Source: Verrucomicrobiia bacterium (GTDB lineage Bacteria; Verrucomicrobiota; Verrucomicrobiia; Limisphaerales; Palsa-1400). Taken from it: a DNA stretch of 7,466 nucleotides. Below the pieces are notes generated by a model that was not told the DNA's origin, ran no database searches, and worked only from the letters and a program-made list of their open reading frames with translations. Shown here in pieces: positions 1 through 4,872 of the stretch. The number at the start of each line of letters is the position of its first letter. The stretch's first letter is position 1. Location of the stretch: positions 1 to 7,466 of the forward strand of contig JAICXV010000094.1 in assembly GCA_025934545.1 (NCBI GenBank), in the 5' to 3' direction. The translations under genes and the position numbers were made by a program.

Positions 1-661
1 AATCGGCCGCCGCTGCGGTCTCGTTATTGGTCATTTCCTGTCCAAAAGCATCGAAGGCGCGAATACGGAAATGAACGACGCCATCGATCAACCGATAAAA
101 ATGGTTCGTATCATAATTCTGGTTGTTGCTGAACTGCACAAATTGGAAACAAGGATTGTCCGTCGGCGCGCCATTGGTCTGGTAGGTGAATCGATACAAT
201 GTGCCGACGAGCGATTGCGACGAAGCCCCGCCAATCGCGTTACTGATCGCATAGCCGACGCCGTACCATGTGGTATTGACGCGTTGCAGAGTAAACACGT
301 CCGAGAAAAAGTTTTCGCGGGAATTCTGTCCATCGGTTTGGATCAACGGTGGTCCAAAGGAGTGAAAGAAAAAGTTCGTAATGTTTGGGTCCTGCGCGTC
401 GGACATCTGTTGGAAATCGCGCGAAATCATGTCGACAACTGTGCGCCCGCTTTCCAACACGTCCGTTTGAGTAAACCCACCGCGAAACGCTTTCTGGGTT
501 TGCAGAAACATCGCCGTCAAACCGAGCACGATGATGACCAGCAACGTTGTCGCGACCAGCATTTCCAAAAGCGTCAACCCGGAGGTGGAGCGCGTTGGCG
601 AACCCAACGTTCCGGCCACTGGCGCGTCGCTCTCTGAAATAAAATGGTCTCTCGTCTTCAA
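1..661 (-). CDS. GspJ/PilW-like minor pseudopilin (3' end outside window)
   Basis: About 220 residues are visible; the C-terminus lies beyond position 1. With the TTG start at 661-659, the protein has a polar leader of 28 residues, then a class III prepilin site, TSG|LTLLEMLVATTLL, with Glu at +5 (residue 33) and a hydrophobic helix up to about residue 50. Downstream text such as FRGGFTQTDVLESGRTVVDMISRDFQQM fits the J/PilW class of minor pseudopilins, which cap the pseudopilus tip in type II secretion and related systems; the protein would be anchored in the inner membrane before assembly. The TTG is preferred because an in-frame TAA precedes it directly and it overlaps the upstream stop as TTGA, a coupling junction. 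A GTG at 619-617 is an alternative that would leave a 14-residue leader. No strong Shine-Dalgarno sequence is seen for either. Membership of the pilin superfamily is secure; the J subtype rests on gene order and length. Confidence 0.82.
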   Translation of the reverse strand, partial: MKTRDHFISESDAPVAGTLGSPTRSTSGLTLLEMLVATTLLVIIVLGLTAMFLQTQKAFRGGFTQTDVLESGRTVVDMISRDFQQMSDAQDPNITNFFFHSFGPPLIQTDGQNSRENFFSDVFTLQRVNTTWYGVGYAISNAIGGASSQSLVGTLYRFTYQTNGAPTDNPCFQFVQFSNNQNYDTNHFYRLIDGVVHFRIRAFDAFGQEMTNNETAAAAD

Positions 662-1602
662 TTAATTAACGTGTTGGTGCCGATGTTCGTCGCATTGACG
701 AAGCTTTGCGGGTCGATGTAATAGAGGTGAAAGTTGTCCGTCCCCGGATCGGCGTCGAAGAAATTTCCACTGCCGTCGCGCGCGCGATGCAATTGTCCGC
801 TGATCATCGAACGGAAATGGCGTTTGTTCGGTCCGGTTTTGCCATTGGGAAGCAACGGCCAACTGCACATAACGCGCAATTCCATCAGATTGTTTTGCAA
901 CATATGAAGCTGATTCATCGCGAGCGGGTTGGTGACCGAATTGGGATTGGCCCACAATAAATTCGTCGAATAATAATCGGTGTAGAGCGGCGTGGTGCTG
1001 TATTGCACCAATTGCACGTCCATCTGATATTTGAATGCAACCTGGCTGGCCGTGCCGTTGGCCGACGACGCGGATTGGTTCTGCTCCAACGCTGAACCAC
1101 CCATAGCGCGAACGTTCGCCGTGACAATATTGGTAGCGATGCCAACGAGAACACCGTTTCTGGCCATAAATGACTCGTAACGCGGCGTGCAAAGCAGGTC
1201 CATGATGACCTGTCCATTGGTCATCGGTGCCTGGTTAAATGTAAACGTTTGCGAGTTCGTCTTGAGGTCCACGATTTTCGTAATCGTAATCGACTCGACG
1301 TAATTCGTCAGAAAGTCCAGCGCTTTGCCTTGGTCCGGCGTTCTGCCCTGGCGGCCAAATCGAATCAAATCGATAAAATACTGCGCGTCCTGCGTGACAA
1401 TCGTGTCTTCGCGATTGTCTTTTTGAACGTTCAAGCCCATCGGTAAAATTCCAATAATCGCCACGAGCGCAAAACCAATGACCGCGAGCGAAATCGCGAT
1501 CTCGATCATTGTGAAACCACTCTTAAGCACAGATGGACACCGATGGACACCGATGCCGCTCTGTTCCCCTGCTCTCCTCATTCGTTGTGTATCTGTTTTC
1601 AT
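658..1602 (-). CDS. GspI/PilV-like pseudopilin, unusually long
   Basis: A 314-residue protein with prepilin cleavage site LKSG|FTMIEIAISLAVIGF (cleavage after Gly29, Glu34 at +5) and a hydrophobic helix at about residues 30-52. Family knowledge: the mature helix packs into a pseudopilus and a prepilin peptidase removes the leader. Canonical GspI is roughly 120-130 residues, so this is more than twice as long; the extra C-terminal domain is rich in Asn, Thr and Ser and has no motif I recognise. The ATG at 1602 lies 4 bases after the stop of the previous gene. A GTG at 1530-1528 would give a minimal leader, MLKSG. The segment between these two starts (residues 1-25) is encoded by a dispersed repeat, see 1515-1608. 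The gene ends in TTGA, shared with the start of the next gene. The I/PilV subtype is inferred from its position between the H-like and J-like genes. Confidence 0.85.
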   Translation of the reverse strand: MKTDTQRMRRAGEQSGIGVHRCPSVLKSGFTMIEIAISLAVIGFALVAIIGILPMGLNVQKDNREDTIVTQDAQYFIDLIRFGRQGRTPDQGKALDFLTNYVESITITKIVDLKTNSQTFTFNQAPMTNGQVIMDLLCTPRYESFMARNGVLVGIATNIVTANVRAMGGSALEQNQSASSANGTASQVAFKYQMDVQLVQYSTTPLYTDYYSTNLLWANPNSVTNPLAMNQLHMLQNNLMELRVMCSWPLLPNGKTGPNKRHFRSMISGQLHRARDGSGNFFDADPGTDNFHLYYIDPQSFVNATNIGTNTLIN

Positions 1603-1608
1603 CCGGTT
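1515..1608. repeat. Dispersed CACAGATGGACACCGATG-type repeat forming a pilin gene start
   Basis: On the plus strand a 10-bp unit GATGGACACC occurs twice in tandem (1532-1541, 1542-1551), followed by a partial third copy (GATG, 1552-1555), all preceded by CACA. An imperfect inverted counterpart, TTCGTTGTGTATCTGT, lies at 1581-1596 (about 12 of 16 bases match ATCGGTGTCCATCTGT), and the block is flanked by AACCAC at 1515 and GGTT at 1605. From general knowledge, this composition matches short palindromic elements scattered between genes in Verrucomicrobia and Planctomycetes genomes. Here it covers the start codon and residues 1-25 of the pseudopilin gene at 658-1602. The outer boundaries are approximate. 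Confidence 0.65.
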
Positions 1609-2464
1609 ATTGAATTTCTTTTCGCTCCAGCTTGGCGCGACCGGTCAACCAATTGATATGGACGAGATGATAGTCGTTGGTGGAGCTGCCCGGCGGTACT
1701 TCGAGCCAGTTCGCTCCGGTCAATTGCGGAACGCCATTGGCATCGACCGGATAAATAACGCTGGCGCGCGTCAACGGAATGTAATCATCCTGATTTGTCT
1801 GCACCGGCGTCGGAGCAAGACTTCCGGTCGGCGTAAATGCGATGTAAGGCAGTTTGAAATAAAACTTCGGATCAACATTTGCGGTTGCCTCAATCGACGG
1901 GAACGGGAACGCGTTTGTCCCAAACGGATTTATCGTAAACGATTTGATAGGATTAACCGGTGGATCAATGACGAACATCTGGTGCTGAAACTTTTCTTGA
2001 GCAATGGTAATTCCTTGCGGCAACCGGCGCCACGGCGTGAGATATCGCGGATAAGAACGGCCCGGCTGATCGCCCACGGTTTTCAAACTGATCAACGCAT
2101 ACATCGTGTACTGGCCGGTGAACAGATTGGTGACCTGATTGAAACCCATCGTCGTCAGGTTCGCGAACGCAACATCATTGGGCGGGTCCCAAAAATTCGG
2201 CGGCAAAAAAACCATGTAAACTGTCGTGCGATTGAGCAACGCCTTTTGCCGCGCCAACGCCACATCGTCCAGCATCTGCCGCGTGGCCACAGTCATGCTG
2301 TTGGACTTGGTCATCCCGCCCATATGCGGTAACGCCACGGCCGCGAGCAACCCGATGATCGCAATGACGACAAGCAGTTCGATCAGCGTGAAGGCCCGGA
2401 TCGCACGTGCGCACTTCTGCTTGAGCAGCAACTTCAAATTAGTATTTGAGACGTTGAATTTCAT
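1607..2464 (-). CDS. GspH/FimT-like minor pseudopilin
   Basis: A 285-residue protein when started at ATG 2464, which overlaps the TGA of the preceding gene as ATGA. A TTG three codons further upstream is possible but less likely. The leader of 24 basic residues ends in AIRA, then FTLIELLVVIAIIGLLAAVALP with Glu29 at +5. The -1 residue is Ala rather than the usual Gly. After the helix comes TVATRQMLDDVALARQKALLNRTTVYMVF, which resembles the early GspH/FimT region where a helix leads into the first beta strand. The C-terminal stretch with YIAFTPTGSL, IPLTRASVIYP and VHINWLTGRAKL fits the beta-rich end of that family, where a Phe-x-Pro-x-Gly segment precedes the last strands. Typical GspH proteins are about 150-200 residues, so this one carries insertions. 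The expected role is a minor subunit of the pseudopilus tip. Confidence 0.85.
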   Translation of the reverse strand: MKFNVSNTNLKLLLKQKCARAIRAFTLIELLVVIAIIGLLAAVALPHMGGMTKSNSMTVATRQMLDDVALARQKALLNRTTVYMVFLPPNFWDPPNDVAFANLTTMGFNQVTNLFTGQYTMYALISLKTVGDQPGRSYPRYLTPWRRLPQGITIAQEKFQHQMFVIDPPVNPIKSFTINPFGTNAFPFPSIEATANVDPKFYFKLPYIAFTPTGSLAPTPVQTNQDDYIPLTRASVIYPVDANGVPQLTGANWLEVPPGSSTNDYHLVHINWLTGRAKLERKEIQ

Positions 2465-3336
2465 TTCGACCAACTCAACACGTTATCTTTATTTACGCCT
2501 GAGATCGCAGACGCAGAAACGCTCGCCTTCCCATCCGGCCCAAGAGACCAAATCATTACGGGCGCCGCCAATTGATATGACCCTCCTGCTGCCGATCGGA
2601 AAAGACCTTTGTAGCCAGCGGTTGGATTGCTCGGATCACTCGACACCGCCGCGTTGCTGTAAACCGCGTCCTGGCACTGGCCATTGTAGTCGTAGTCAAT
2701 CGTGATGACATAAGGATTACCCCACGGGTCACGAAGCACCTGGTCCGGCCCAAGCCCAGCATCGTTCGTGGAACGGGCGCGTGTTGAAGGAGTGAAAAAA
2801 GACAAGTTCCTCGGATTGAGGACATGCTTCGCATTGCTAAGTTGGTCGAGATTCATCAAAGCAGCTATTAACTCCGAATTGTTTGCCGTAAAGGTTCCCA
2901 CCGTGCTGCCTATTCCGCTGGGCCCATAAGTAAAATCGCCGTTCAGTGAAGTAGTTGGTGTTGGATATCGTCCATACGCGCCTTGATACGACATCAATGC
3001 AGCCTCAATGCCCTGCATTTCCAAATGCGCCATGGCGATTTGGTGCGTGCGTTTCGCAGCGGCTAACGCCGAAAGCGTCATAGCTGCCAATATGCTGATG
3101 ATACCGACGACGATCATCAGTTCAATCAGCGTGAACGCCCGTCGAACGCGAAGTTCCAAATTCCAAATACCAATCTCCAAAGAAGACTTCGAAACACACG
3201 CCCCACTTTGAACAACGCCTTTCGAACATCCTTTTGGACGTTGGACGTTGGACGTTGGAAGTTCAATGTTCGCTGGTTTCGAATCTCTCCAGCGAATACT
3301 GACCTCACCGCCCGCTTTGTTCATTCTGGTTCTCAT
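2461..3336 (-). CDS. GspG-like pseudopilin with DPWGNPY signature and long repeat-derived leader
   Basis: A 291-residue protein if started at the ATG 3336-3334, which shares a base with the upstream stop (TAATG). The mature part begins RVRRA|FTLIELMIVVGIISILAAM (Ala67 at -1, Glu72 at +5). It goes on with a helix containing MQGIEAALMSYQGAYGRYPT, then the GspG hallmark DPWGNPYVITIDYD and a late SLGPDGK. These are the features of the major pseudopilin GspG, whose C-terminal loop usually binds calcium. Canonical GspG is about 140 residues; this one has roughly 225 after cleavage. The 67-residue predicted leader is far longer than normal and overlaps two short repeat blocks (3151-3261). TTG codons at 3180 and 3159 would give leaders of 15 and 8 residues, so translation may start there and leave the repeats as spacer. 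Neither has a clear Shine-Dalgarno sequence. Coding identity is firm; the start is not. Confidence 0.85.
   Translation of the reverse strand: MRTRMNKAGGEVSIRWRDSKPANIELPTSNVQRPKGCSKGVVQSGACVSKSSLEIGIWNLELRVRRAFTLIELMIVVGIISILAAMTLSALAAAKRTHQIAMAHLEMQGIEAALMSYQGAYGRYPTPTTSLNGDFTYGPSGIGSTVGTFTANNSELIAALMNLDQLSNAKHVLNPRNLSFFTPSTRARSTNDAGLGPDQVLRDPWGNPYVITIDYDYNGQCQDAVYSNAAVSSDPSNPTAGYKGLFRSAAGGSYQLAAPVMIWSLGPDGKASVSASAISGVNKDNVLSWSK
3151..3181. repeat. TTCCAAATTCCAAATACC-type dispersed repeat
   Basis: The plus-strand block contains TTCCAAA (3154-3160), TTCCAAATACCAATCTCCAA (3161-3180) and further CCAA steps, a degenerate run of about 7-8 base units. On the minus strand it reads SLEIGIWNLEL immediately before the conserved pilin helix. 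From experience, translations such as 'LEFGIWNLEFG' mark a class of short intergenic repeats in environmental Verrucomicrobia and related genomes. The presence of internal periodicity is seen directly; the link to that class is recognition from memory, not a search. Confidence 0.5.
3234..3261. repeat. Four tandem 7-bp units TTGGACG(x3)-TTGGAAG
   Basis: Perfect TTGGACG units lie at 3234-3240, 3241-3247 and 3248-3254, followed by TTGGAAG at 3255-3261. In the minus-strand reading frame they encode the ELPTSNVQ stretch of the long leader of the GspG-like gene at 2461-3336. As the unit is not a multiple of three, gain or loss of one copy shifts the frame of any translation starting upstream. Confidence 0.8.
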
Positions 3337-3995
3337 TACCAATTACCATTGGTCACAATTTTATCGCCCACTTTAAAAACCGCCCAAACATCAAACGAAT
3401 CGGTGTTGTGCCGGTTCGTCGAAGAAGAATCGTAACGCCAGGCGTTAATCGCATTCGGCACCAAATCCACCGGCACGATCAACACGTTGGCGTCGGGGGC
3501 GCTATCAACATAATTACTTTTGTAATCCGCCGCTTTTGGAGGCGGGTTGTAAAACTTTCTGGGCTCGATGGAATTGGCGACACCTTCGCGGTTAAATGCC
3601 GCAAAGTAGTTGATCGAACTAATGAAACTTGTGTCATACGACACGTATCCGACTTTCTTGGCGTCATACGTGGGGCCAGTCAGCTCGTAAAATAATTGGT
3701 TCGTGGCCGCATAAATACGATCCGGATCCGAAACCTTCGTCAACCTGCCATTATCCGGCGGGAACGAACCCATTTGATGCTGATACGCCTCAATCGCATT
3801 AATTAGCCGGTGCTTTTCCGTATCAACGCGCGAAATCTTCCGCGCTTCGTAGGCGCGCAGTGCGCCGCCGGCAATCAACGTCGCGAGGATCGCGATGACC
3901 GCAATCACCACCAACATTTCGATGAGAGTAAAAGCACCGTTTTGAAGTTCGGCGTTTGCAGTCCGGTGTTTGATGCGTTTCATGGCGTTATCCAT
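3336..3995 (-). CDS. GspG-like pseudopilin, first gene of the pseudopilin run
   Basis: A 219-residue protein from ATG 3995, or 215 from ATG 3983. The later ATG has a GGATAA sequence 4-9 bases upstream and begins 4 bases after the antitoxin stop; the earlier one overlaps the antitoxin gene by 8 bases. The prepilin region is QNGA|FTLIEMLVVIAVIAILATLIAGG, with Ala at -1 and Glu at +5 if cleaved after Ala21. The next helix, EKHRLINAIEAYQHQMGSFP, followed by PPDNG, is typical of GspG-like proteins. The DPWGNPY loop is absent; instead the C-terminus has NAWRYDSSSTN and SFDVWAVF, a layout I associate with verrucomicrobial type II secretion-like pilins. A structural subunit of a pseudopilus is the likely role. 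It may act together with the second GspG-like protein encoded just downstream. The stop TAA runs into the next start as TAATG. Confidence 0.85.
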   Translation of the reverse strand: MDNAMKRIKHRTANAELQNGAFTLIEMLVVIAVIAILATLIAGGALRAYEARKISRVDTEKHRLINAIEAYQHQMGSFPPDNGRLTKVSDPDRIYAATNQLFYELTGPTYDAKKVGYVSYDTSFISSINYFAAFNREGVANSIEPRKFYNPPPKAADYKSNYVDSAPDANVLIVPVDLVPNAINAWRYDSSSTNRHNTDSFDVWAVFKVGDKIVTNGNW

Positions 3996-4284
3996 TTTGG
4001 GAACGATTGACCCGTTGATCGCGAACCTCCTGCTCCATCCGTTCGCTCAACCATTGTTTGATCATGCTTTGATAATTCAGGTAACGAGAACGGGCGATGC
4101 GCTTGATGCGCGCGAGCATGCGCGGATCCATCCGCAACGTGATCGTCACTGAATCCGACAATTCGCTCGTCGCAACCGACGAATCCATCAATCGCGTTTC
4201 CAAACGGTTCTCCGCCCAATAGGCGGCTTCAGCCTCTTCGCGGTCGAAGATCGGCACTTCCTCCCAGTTTGCAATCGCGTTCAT
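3988..4284 (-). CDS. BrnA/CopG-type antitoxin (ribbon-helix-helix)
   Basis: A 98-residue protein. The N-terminal part has VPIFDREEAEAAYWAEN (residues 10-26), resembling the toxin-binding 'F..EEEE..FWE.H' segment of the CopG_antitoxin/BrnA group. The C-terminal part, SVTITLRMDPRMLARIKRIA then YQSMIKQWLSERM (about residues 45-83), is a standard ribbon-helix-helix: a beta strand that reads DNA bases, followed by two helices. Family knowledge: such antitoxins neutralise the partner BrnT toxin and, with it, repress their own promoter. The gene follows the BrnT-like gene after 79 bases, the toxin-first order usual for brnTA. The ATG at 4284 has no evident Shine-Dalgarno sequence. Its end overlaps the first possible start of the pseudopilin operon, which is odd for a toxin-antitoxin module. 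Confidence 0.8.
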   Translation of the reverse strand: MNAIANWEEVPIFDREEAEAAYWAENRLETRLMDSSVATSELSDSVTITLRMDPRMLARIKRIARSRYLNYQSMIKQWLSERMEQEVRDQRVNRSQNG

Positions 4285-4290
4285 ATATTT

Positions 4291-4307
4291 GTGACCGCTG
4301 CGGTGAC
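4291..4307. other. Imperfect palindrome upstream of the antitoxin start
   Basis: GTGACCGCTGCGGTGAC pairs with itself over 6 of 7 positions around a 3-base loop (one G/G mismatch). It begins 7 bases upstream of the antitoxin ATG on the minus strand, so it could form a small hairpin near the ribosome site or act as a protein-binding site. It may also be chance. Confidence 0.3.
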
Positions 4308-4363
4308 GATGCGGATTGTCCGCTTACAGCCAGCAAGGGCCGGAATGTTTACTGATATTTTCA

Positions 4364-4651
4364 TCACGATGCGAGCGTTTGATTAAGTTTTCGTTGATAA
4401 AAAAATTGCTCTTCCTGCTCGAACGGGCGCGCGTAAATAATTTTCACTTGTTTGCCGTTCGTGCGGTAGACGCTGAAAATCCCGGTGCCATCGTTGGTCA
4501 TGCCGAGATTGAAGTAACGGGCCTGGACAGAAAAGCGCGGAGAGTCAGGAAGGAGGCGAACCGCAAACGGATCTTCGAAAGATTCTTCAATCGCTTGAAT
4601 ATTCAGCGAACGGTTCAAATTGAACGGCGGATTGTTCCAGTCAAAATCCAT
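4364..4651 (-). CDS. BrnT-like ribonuclease toxin, divergent
   Basis: A 95-residue protein. It follows the BrnT outline: MDFDWN at the start, FEDPFAVRL at residues 25-33, a central strand ARYFNLGMTNDGTGIFSVYR (44-63), then VKIIYARPFEQEEQFFYQRK (69-88), equivalent to the family's 'RIISARKA...E...Y' end. BrnT proteins have a RelE-like fold and cleave RNA to stop growth under stress, held in check by BrnA. The usual Lys-His-Gly motif in the first helix is not present; the matching place reads NLNRSLNIQ (11-19). So this may be a distinct subfamily or a weakened toxin. The pairing with a ribbon-helix-helix antitoxin directly downstream supports the call. The ATG at 4651 is preceded by CAGAG, a weak ribosome binding site. 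A dedicated promoter lies 38-66 bases upstream. Confidence 0.7.
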   Translation of the reverse strand: MDFDWNNPPFNLNRSLNIQAIEESFEDPFAVRLLPDSPRFSVQARYFNLGMTNDGTGIFSVYRTNGKQVKIIYARPFEQEEQFFYQRKLNQTLAS

Positions 4652-4677
4652 ACTCTGTAAATCAATTTGCTATGCTT

Positions 4678-4697
4678 TGTAATTACATTGTATATAC
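4678..4697. promoter_or_regulatory. Two adjacent perfect palindromes, candidate antitoxin operator
   Basis: TGTAATTACA (4678-4687) and GTATATAC (4690-4697) are both perfect palindromes, separated by two bases. The second overlaps the -10 element of the brnT-like promoter and the first covers the expected transcription start. Ribbon-helix-helix antitoxins bind short paired palindromes at their own promoters, so this is a natural operator candidate. Binding is inferred only. Confidence 0.45.
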
Positions 4698-4717
4698 GTT
4701 TCAGCGAAATGAGTCAA
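4689..4717 (-). promoter_or_regulatory. Sigma-70-like promoter for the brnT-like/brnA-like genes
   Basis: Reading the minus strand, TTGACT (4717-4712, 5 of 6 bases to consensus) is followed after exactly 17 bases by TATACA (4694-4689). The expected start of transcription is around 4680, leaving an untranslated leader of about 30 bases before the ATG at 4651. It is the best promoter in the window. With no visible terminator between here and position 1, it could also transcribe the pseudopilin genes. Confidence 0.6.
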
Positions 4718-4738
4718 TAGTAAGTTGTCATAGGGGAA

Positions 4739-4763
4739 TAACTGATTGGCGACGAGTCAGTTA
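4739..4763. other. Inverted repeat between terminator and brnT-like promoter
   Basis: TAACTGA (4739-4745) and TCAGTTA (4757-4763) are exact inverted copies with an 11-base spacer. The pair lies about 22 bases upstream of the -35 element. It lacks a T-run, so it is not a terminator; it could be a regulator site or chance. Confidence 0.3.
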
Positions 4764-4803
4764 GATAGCCGACATGCCGCTTCGAAGAACGCACCGTTCC
4801 CTT

Positions 4804-4842
4804 CAAAAACAAAAAACCCCTCCTTTTGAAGAAAGAGGGGTT
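4804..4842 (-). terminator. Rho-independent terminator of the PRC-barrel gene
   Basis: On the minus strand AACCCCTC (4842-4835) pairs perfectly with GAGGGGTT (4822-4815) around a 12-base loop, followed by a T-rich tail TTTTGTTTTT. It lies about 30 bases after the stop codon of the gene at 4873-5763 and separates it from the toxin-antitoxin and pseudopilin genes downstream. Confidence 0.85.
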
Positions 4843-4872
4843 GCCAAACTTGTTAGATCCGCTCGTTAATTT

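Noticed and set aside
71..637. Plus-strand open frame of 188 codons
   Set aside because: Antisense to the J-like pilin gene, rich in Arg and His, with no domain or ribosome site.
1532..1555. CRISPR-like repeats
   Set aside because: The units are contiguous 10-mers with no spacers; likewise the 7-mers at 3234-3261.
1478..2332. Plus-strand open frame of 284 codons
   Set aside because: It lies opposite the H-like and I-like pilin genes; its 'TDGHRWTPM' part is the known look of a translated dispersed repeat and the rest has Arg/Ile-rich shadow composition.
3126..3308. Minus-strand 60-codon frame through the leader region of the GspG-like gene
   Set aside because: It is the other reading frame of the repeat block and stops soon after reaching the pilin helix; it would matter only if the 7-bp array changed copy number.
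3336..3342. TTG at 3342 as start of the second GspG-like gene
   Set aside because: The ATG at 3336 sits in a TAATG coupling junction and is a better start; the TTG lies inside the upstream gene.
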